From a virus, in IMG/VR virus record IMGVR_UViG_3300008954_000219, positions 1 through 27,835 of that record: a DNA stretch of 27,835 nt; one strand, written 5' to 3'. The position numbers and the translations under genes are program-made. Positions 23,188 to 27,835 of the stretch are shown here, one piece after another (positions within the stretch are counted from its first letter, which is position 1; each line of letters starts with the position of its first letter). A model generated the notes under the pieces. That model worked only from the letters and a program-made list of their open reading frames with translations, did no database searches and was not told the DNA's origin.

Positions 23188-26100
23188 TTGAAAGACATGT
23201 CTAATATTAAATTCGTGGGCCTGCATGCGCATAGCGTAGCAGGCTCTATCTTTGATGCCATTGGGTATCCACAAGCGCATATGGATTTTGCGTATGAAAA
23301 CGGCAGCGATGCGCTAGCATTAACCGACCACGGAAACATGAACGGGTTGGCATACCAAGTGCTACATGCCAGAAAGATGCAATCGCAAGGCAAGAGCTTT
23401 AAGCCCATCTTTGGATGCGAAGCTTATTTTCTGCCATCCCTGTCAGACTGGCGCGAAGAGTATACGAAGGCGATGGAAGACAAGAAGAAGGCGCGCTCTA
23501 TTAAGAAGGAGGGACAGTCAGGCGCAACCGTTGAGGATGAGAACGACAGCAAGAAGGTGCAAGGGCTCCTTCGGCGCCGTCGTCATCTCGTGCTGCTTGC
23601 GCAAAGCCAAGAAGGTCTGAGAAACTTATTCAAGTTGATCTCTGAGTCTTACCAGCCAGAGAATTATTACCGATATCCGCGAGTAGATTACGCTCTGCTT
23701 GAGAAGTATGGCGAAGGTATCATTGCTACCTCCGCATGCTTGGGTGGCGTATATGCTGGAAATTATTGGGAGAATCGAGAGGAGGGTGACGAAGCTGTGC
23801 TTGAGGCAATGCGCGAGACCACACGCCGAATGGTAGACATCTTCGGTGACCGTTGGTACGCAGAGCTTCAATGGAATAACATTCCAGAGCAACATGCCCT
23901 GAACCAACACATCATTACAGTGGCCAAAGAGTTTGGCGTTGGACTGATTTCTACAGCCGACAGCCATTACCCCAGCCCAGACGCTTGGAAGGACAGAGAG
24001 CTTTACAAGCGTTTGGGTTGGCTTGGCAAAGGCACACCAGATTGGGCAGACGGAAACGAACTTCCCGATGGTGTAGACGAGATTGGGTACGAACTGTATC
24101 CCAAGAATGGTAACCAGATGTGGGAGTCTTACAAGGAGTATTCAAAAGACTATGATTACGATGATGATCTTGTGTTGGGTTCTATCGAAGAAACCTACAC
24201 GATTGCGCACGAAAGGATTGAGTCATTCTTTCCCGACAACACGGTTCGACTCCCGTCGTTCGTTGTACCTGCCGGGTTCACGGATACTGAAGCTCTGATT
24301 AACATGTGTCTCGAAGGCTTGCGAGAGAAGGGCTTGCACGAGGATACCGAGTATCATTCGCGTCTTGAGCACGAGCTAGACATTATTGATGATCGAGGAT
24401 TCTCCAAGTACTTCCTGACGATGAAGGCAATCGCGGATGTGGCCAACAGTATGATGCTGGCTGGACCTGGACGTGGTTCTGCTGCAGGCTCACTCGTAGC
24501 CTACGCTCTGGGAATTACCCAGATTGATCCTATCAAAAACGGACTGCTGTTCTCTCGCTTCTTGCGGTCAGACGCAACAGACTATCCCGATATCGATTAC
24601 GATGTGTCCGATAGCATGCTTCTGAAGGAGAAGCTGGTGGAGATGTGGGGTGAAGACACTGTCGCACCAATCTCAAACTGGAATACACTCCAGCTTCGCT
24701 CGCTCATCAAAGACATTTCAAAACTGTATGGTATTCCCTTCACCGAAGCGAACACTGTCACGAGTGTCATGATGCGCGAGGCAACACCAGCGGCCAAGAA
24801 GAAGCACGGCATCAAGGCTGGCGTCTACGCACCGACGTGGGAAGAGGTGATGGAATTCTCACCTTCCCTCCAGGTATATCTTGCCAAGCATCCAGCCGTC
24901 AAGGCTCACGTTGAGGGGCTCGTTGGACAGGTACGTTCATGCTCTCGCCATGCTGGCGGTGTAGTGATTGCCGAGAACTTAGATAGAAGCATGCCTTTGA
25001 TTAACTCAGGAGGTGTGCGACAGACGCCATGGTCCGAGGGTCAGAACGTTCGACACCTGGAGCCCATGGGTTTCATTAAGTTCGATCTGTTGGGGCTCTC
25101 GACCCTGAAGATGATGGAGGGTTGTATCGAACACATCCTGCGCCGTCATCATGGCATGGAGAATCCTACGTTTGATGACGTGAAGAAGTATTACGATGAG
25201 AACCTCCACCCGGATGTGGTAGACACCCAGGATCAAAAGGTATACGAGAATGTGTTCCACTCAGCGAAGTGGGCTGGCATCTTTCAGTTCACCGAGACTG
25301 GAGCGCAGAACTTTTGTGCGAGAGTCAAGCCAAGAAGTATTCTCGACATTTCAATCATTGCTTCCATCTATCGTCCTGGTCCTTTGTCGGCTGGGGTACA
25401 CGATGAGTATATGGAGGCCAAGGAACACCCGCAATACGTCAAGTATTTGTCGGAGGAGGCACGAGAGATCACCGAGGAAACCTTTGGCTTTCTAATCTTC
25501 CAGGAGCAAATTGCACTACTGGCGCATAAGCTGGGAGGGCTGACGCTCGATGAGGGTAACATGCTGCGCAAGGTTCTCACTAAGAAGGGTACCGGAAAGG
25601 GCGGCATCAAAACAAAGCTTCGCGTTAAGTTCATCGATGGTTGTGCTGAGAATGGCATCGGCAAAGATGAAGCAGCAGCTTTGTGGGATAAGTTCGAATA
25701 CTTCTCAGGCTATGGTTTTAACAAGTCGCATGCAGTTTCATACAGCACGATTTCTTATCAGTGCGCATGGCTGTGGACTTACTATCCGGCCGAGTGGATG
25801 GCAGCGTTCTTGGACAAGGAGCCAGAGACTCGAAAGGAGAAGGCTATTAACATCGCAAAGCGGTACGGATTCAACATCGCACCACTGGACATCAATAAGT
25901 CAGGAGTAGTGTGGGAGATTAGCGAAGATGCCAAGACGATGGTGCAACCGCTCACATCTATCAAAGGTTTGGGAATGTCAGCCATTGAACAAATCTTAGG
26001 CAACCGACCGTTCACCAACGCAGAAGATCTCCTCTTCCGAGAAGACATTGTCTACAGCAAACTTAACAAGAAGTCGCTGGATGCATTGTGTCGCGGAGGC

Positions 26101-26607
26101 GCCCTGGATAATATAGTGGATGATAGATTCTCTGGACGTAAACACTTCTGGTCAGCATGCATTGTTGATCGACCGAAGTCTCTTAAGAGATTGACAGAGA
26201 ACATCGAAACGTTCAGACCAGAAGGAGACTTCTCAGAAGAAGAAGTTATCCAGTTTAAAACTGACCTTACGGGAGTCTTTCCCATCAACTTGGTCATCAC
26301 TCCCGACACCATTGAGGAGCTACTCGAAAAGGGTGTGCCTCCAATCTCAGAATTCGATCCCGATCTTTTTTTGTGCTGGTTTATCCCGCGCAAGATCGTG
26401 GAAAAGAAGACGAAGAACGGCAAATTGTATTGGATTGTAGAAACGATTGACAGCAACAATCAGCTAACAAAGATTAGGTGTTGGGGCATTAAACCCGAGA
26501 AGGATCGTATTTACTTAAACCGACCTTATATGGCTCGATTAAAGTATGACGAGCAGTGGGGATTCTCCACATATGCGGTAGGTAAAACGTTTAGATTACT
26601 AGGATAA
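23188..26607 (+). CDS. dnaE: DNA polymerase III alpha subunit (family C, DnaE type)
   Basis: 1139 residues, close to E. coli DnaE (1160). The TTG at 23188 is chosen because AAGGGAG lies 7 nt upstream; the ATG at 23197 is 16 nt from it. The PHP domain has H13-A-H15 and LTDHG (D47, H48). The palm has GPGRGSAAGS (about 426-435), PDIDYD with catalytic D468 and D470, RHAGGVVIA, and KFDLLGL with D633. The fingers run through GFGFNKSHAVSYS-like text (YGFNKSHAVSYS). The C-terminus has an OB fold (KKTKNGKLYWIVETID). No PolC exonuclease insertion is present. A complete replicative polymerase in a phage is unusual; it may need a host or phage clamp and exonuclease. An error-prone DnaE2 is less likely from context. 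Confidence 0.93.
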   Translation: MKDMSNIKFVGLHAHSVAGSIFDAIGYPQAHMDFAYENGSDALALTDHGNMNGLAYQVLHARKMQSQGKSFKPIFGCEAYFLPSLSDWREEYTKAMEDKKKARSIKKEGQSGATVEDENDSKKVQGLLRRRRHLVLLAQSQEGLRNLFKLISESYQPENYYRYPRVDYALLEKYGEGIIATSACLGGVYAGNYWENREEGDEAVLEAMRETTRRMVDIFGDRWYAELQWNNIPEQHALNQHIITVAKEFGVGLISTADSHYPSPDAWKDRELYKRLGWLGKGTPDWADGNELPDGVDEIGYELYPKNGNQMWESYKEYSKDYDYDDDLVLGSIEETYTIAHERIESFFPDNTVRLPSFVVPAGFTDTEALINMCLEGLREKGLHEDTEYHSRLEHELDIIDDRGFSKYFLTMKAIADVANSMMLAGPGRGSAAGSLVAYALGITQIDPIKNGLLFSRFLRSDATDYPDIDYDVSDSMLLKEKLVEMWGEDTVAPISNWNTLQLRSLIKDISKLYGIPFTEANTVTSVMMREATPAAKKKHGIKAGVYAPTWEEVMEFSPSLQVYLAKHPAVKAHVEGLVGQVRSCSRHAGGVVIAENLDRSMPLINSGGVRQTPWSEGQNVRHLEPMGFIKFDLLGLSTLKMMEGCIEHILRRHHGMENPTFDDVKKYYDENLHPDVVDTQDQKVYENVFHSAKWAGIFQFTETGAQNFCARVKPRSILDISIIASIYRPGPLSAGVHDEYMEAKEHPQYVKYLSEEAREITEETFGFLIFQEQIALLAHKLGGLTLDEGNMLRKVLTKKGTGKGGIKTKLRVKFIDGCAENGIGKDEAAALWDKFEYFSGYGFNKSHAVSYSTISYQCAWLWTYYPAEWMAAFLDKEPETRKEKAINIAKRYGFNIAPLDINKSGVVWEISEDAKTMVQPLTSIKGLGMSAIEQILGNRPFTNAEDLLFREDIVYSKLNKKSLDALCRGGALDNIVDDRFSGRKHFWSACIVDRPKSLKRLTENIETFRPEGDFSEEEVIQFKTDLTGVFPINLVITPDTIEELLEKGVPPISEFDPDLFLCWFIPRKIVEKKTKNGKLYWIVETIDSNNQLTKIRCWGIKPEKDRIYLNRPYMARLKYDEQWGFSTYAVGKTFRLLG

Positions 26608-26611
26608 AGAT

Positions 26612-27217
26612 ATGAAAGTTATGAAATACTTTAGCCCTCTCTTTAAAGAGAAAGAGCTAGTTGATGACCTGCCGGTCATCATTAGAGTCAAGAAATTTGA
26701 CGAGAGTGCTGCTAATGAATTTTGTACTAAGATGAACAAGGCACAAAACACTGGTCAGCCAATAGTCCCAGTCATTATAGACAGTTATGGCGGACAAGTG
26801 TATAGTTTGATGTCTATGATTTCAGACATTAAACATTCCAATCTTCCTGTGGCCACGATTATACAAGGTAAAGCCATGTCCTGTGGTGCTGTCCTGGCTA
26901 GCTTTGGAACTGAGGGTCACCGCTATATGGATCCCGACGCTACTTTTATGATACACGATGTAAGTTCGATGGGGTTTGGCAAGGTGGAAGAGATCAAAGC
27001 TGATGCAGCCGAGACCGAACGTTTAAATCAAAAGCTGTACACAATGATGGCAGAAAACTGTGGTCACCACAAAGACTATTTCTTAGACATCATTCACCAG
27101 AAAGGCCACGCCGATTGGTTTTTAGAAGTAGATGAAGCACGCAAGCATAATCTGGTAAACCATGCACACATTCCCACATTATCAATCCGCGCAAAGATAG
27201 AATTTAAGTTTGAATAG
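26612..27217 (+). CDS. ClpP-like serine protease
   Basis: 201 residues, 4 nt after the dnaE stop with AGGA 7 nt upstream. The full ClpP triad is visible with family spacing: S90 (GKAMSCGAVLAS), H115 (ATFMIHDVSS) and D168 (DWFLEVDEA, aligned with DRFLSAPEA). IDSYGGQVYSL is the oxyanion/substrate strand (SxGG). The length fits mature ClpP. In cells ClpP works with ClpX or ClpA; phage ClpP-like proteins may serve as head maturation proteases or rewire host proteolysis. Its place beside dnaE and a J-domain gene, far from the virion block, favours a regulatory or proteostasis role over prohead processing; this is inference. Confidence 0.85.
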   Translation: MKVMKYFSPLFKEKELVDDLPVIIRVKKFDESAANEFCTKMNKAQNTGQPIVPVIIDSYGGQVYSLMSMISDIKHSNLPVATIIQGKAMSCGAVLASFGTEGHRYMDPDATFMIHDVSSMGFGKVEEIKADAAETERLNQKLYTMMAENCGHHKDYFLDIIHQKGHADWFLEVDEARKHNLVNHAHIPTLSIRAKIEFKFE

Positions 27218-27242
27218 ATAATTATGACCAGAGGGTTCTCAT

Positions 27243-27835
27243 GTGTCAGTCTCGCAAAAACTTAAATGGAGAAAATTAGTTAATCAATTAAGATATTTGT
27301 ATGAAGAACTCGACCTTGTAGAGGACACATCCAATTCTGCAGCCAAAGAATTTCAAGAATACTATGATGAATATTGTAGAAAGAACAACATCGACGTTGA
27401 TGAACTTAACCGAAAGCACTGCCAACACCTGGACAACTTATACAAACCCGAAGGCGAATCAGATGAAACTCCAATACCTTACAGTGGTTCGGCCGCCATG
27501 GTACCCTTCGATGAAGAGACGCCTCCCGCTGCGACAGGTGGAGAAGCGCTCGAACTCACACAGGACGAAAGAGAAATGCATGAAATTTTTTCAAAGCTTT
27601 TTAGGAAGATTGCATTTCTCTTGCATCCCGACAAAGTTAACAGCAGGGACTTGAGCGATGACGAGAAAAAAGAGATGCTAAATATGTTTACTAAAGTTAA
27701 AGAAGCTTTAGAAGAAAAGAGATACTTTGTGTTGTTAGATTGTGCGGACAAATATAAGATCCCACTACCTAAAAACTACAAGCAACAAACACGATGGATG
27801 CGCAAGGAAATAGACATGGTTAATCATTCGATTGA
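27243..27835 (+). CDS. J-domain (DnaJ-like) protein, 3' partial
   Basis: The frame opens at GTG 27243 with AGAGGG 7 nt upstream and runs off the window after 197 codons. Residues about 1-60 are charged and helical (MSVSQKLKWRKLVNQLRYL). A Pro/Glu linker follows. From about residue 115 a J-domain appears: FSKLFRKIAFLLHPDKVN with the invariant HPD, then FTKVKEALEEKRYFVLL. J-domains stimulate DnaK ATPase. A C-terminal J-domain after a long N-terminal part is unlike DnaJ but known in phage and specialised J-proteins. It follows ClpP by 25 nt and is likely cotranscribed. The end is not seen. Confidence 0.75.
   Translation, partial: MSVSQKLKWRKLVNQLRYLYEELDLVEDTSNSAAKEFQEYYDEYCRKNNIDVDELNRKHCQHLDNLYKPEGESDETPIPYSGSAAMVPFDEETPPAATGGEALELTQDEREMHEIFSKLFRKIAFLLHPDKVNSRDLSDDEKKEMLNMFTKVKEALEEKRYFVLLDCADKYKIPLPKNYKQQTRWMRKEIDMVNHSI

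Noticed and set aside
1-27835. tRNA genes, CRISPR arrays, insertion sequences, integrase or attachment sites
   Set aside because: No T-loop-like GGTTCGAATCC, no spaced direct repeats, and no transposase or integrase motifs were found by reading; a tRNAscan run would be needed to exclude a divergent tRNA.

Overview
This window is a piece of a large tailed bacteriophage genome, most likely a contractile-tailed (myovirus-type) phage of a Gram-negative host. Every convincing gene is on the + strand. Genes are packed with 1-8 nt overlaps or short gaps, and most have clear AGGAG-type ribosome binding sites. There is no tRNA, insertion sequence, CRISPR array or integrase. The replication genes resemble the T4 superfamily (gp32-like SSB, UvsX/RecA, gp41/DnaB-like helicase, RNase H/FEN nuclease, gp31/GroES-like cochaperonin), but the phage also carries a full bacterial-type DNA polymerase III alpha subunit. 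The host cannot be named from the sequence.

Layout. 1-8485 is a virion block: the 3' part of a tape-measure-like protein, a probable tail or baseplate protein with an acidic tail, a gp53-like LysM baseplate protein, a 1095-residue probable baseplate hub or wedge protein, and a 400-residue conserved virion-type protein. 8495-13556 starts the DNA metabolism block: a compact exonuclease-less family A DNA polymerase, a divergent tubulin/FtsZ-like protein, the gp32-like SSB, a ParB-like protein and a Dam-type adenine methylase. 13713-19757 holds RecA/UvsX, an exported His-rich protein, a small Cys protein, a 5'-3' exonuclease, the replicative helicase and an adenosylcobalamin-dependent (class II) ribonucleotide reductase. 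19767-23167 holds a zinc-ribbon-like protein, a GroES-like cochaperonin, an amidase endolysin, a small hypothetical protein, a Rossmann-like protein and a nucleotidyltransferase-like protein. 23188-27835 holds DnaE, a ClpP-like protease with an intact Ser-His-Asp triad, and a J-domain protein that runs off the window.

How it works together. Helicase, two polymerases, SSB, recombinase and flap nuclease could form most of a phage-specific replication and recombination machine. The RNR supplies deoxynucleotides, Dam plus the ParB-like protein act on phage or host DNA, and GroES-like, J-domain and ClpP-like proteins act on folding or turnover. No clamp, clamp loader or primase is visible here.

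Regulation is unusually readable. Eight sites match TTGAC(A/T)-N17-TATAAT or a close variant, always with a 17-nt spacer. Most sit over the last codons of the upstream gene, and several have different short inverted repeats across the -35 or spacer. One promoter has its -10 box in the loop of an intrinsic terminator whose right arm also carries the next gene's ribosome binding site. These sites imply early or middle transcription by the host housekeeping sigma factor. No such promoter was seen in the virion block.

The observations most worth following are the tubulin-like protein with degraded GTPase motifs, the pairing of DnaE with a mini PolA, the nested terminator-promoter-RBS element, and the Rossmann-like/nucleotidyltransferase-like gene pair.
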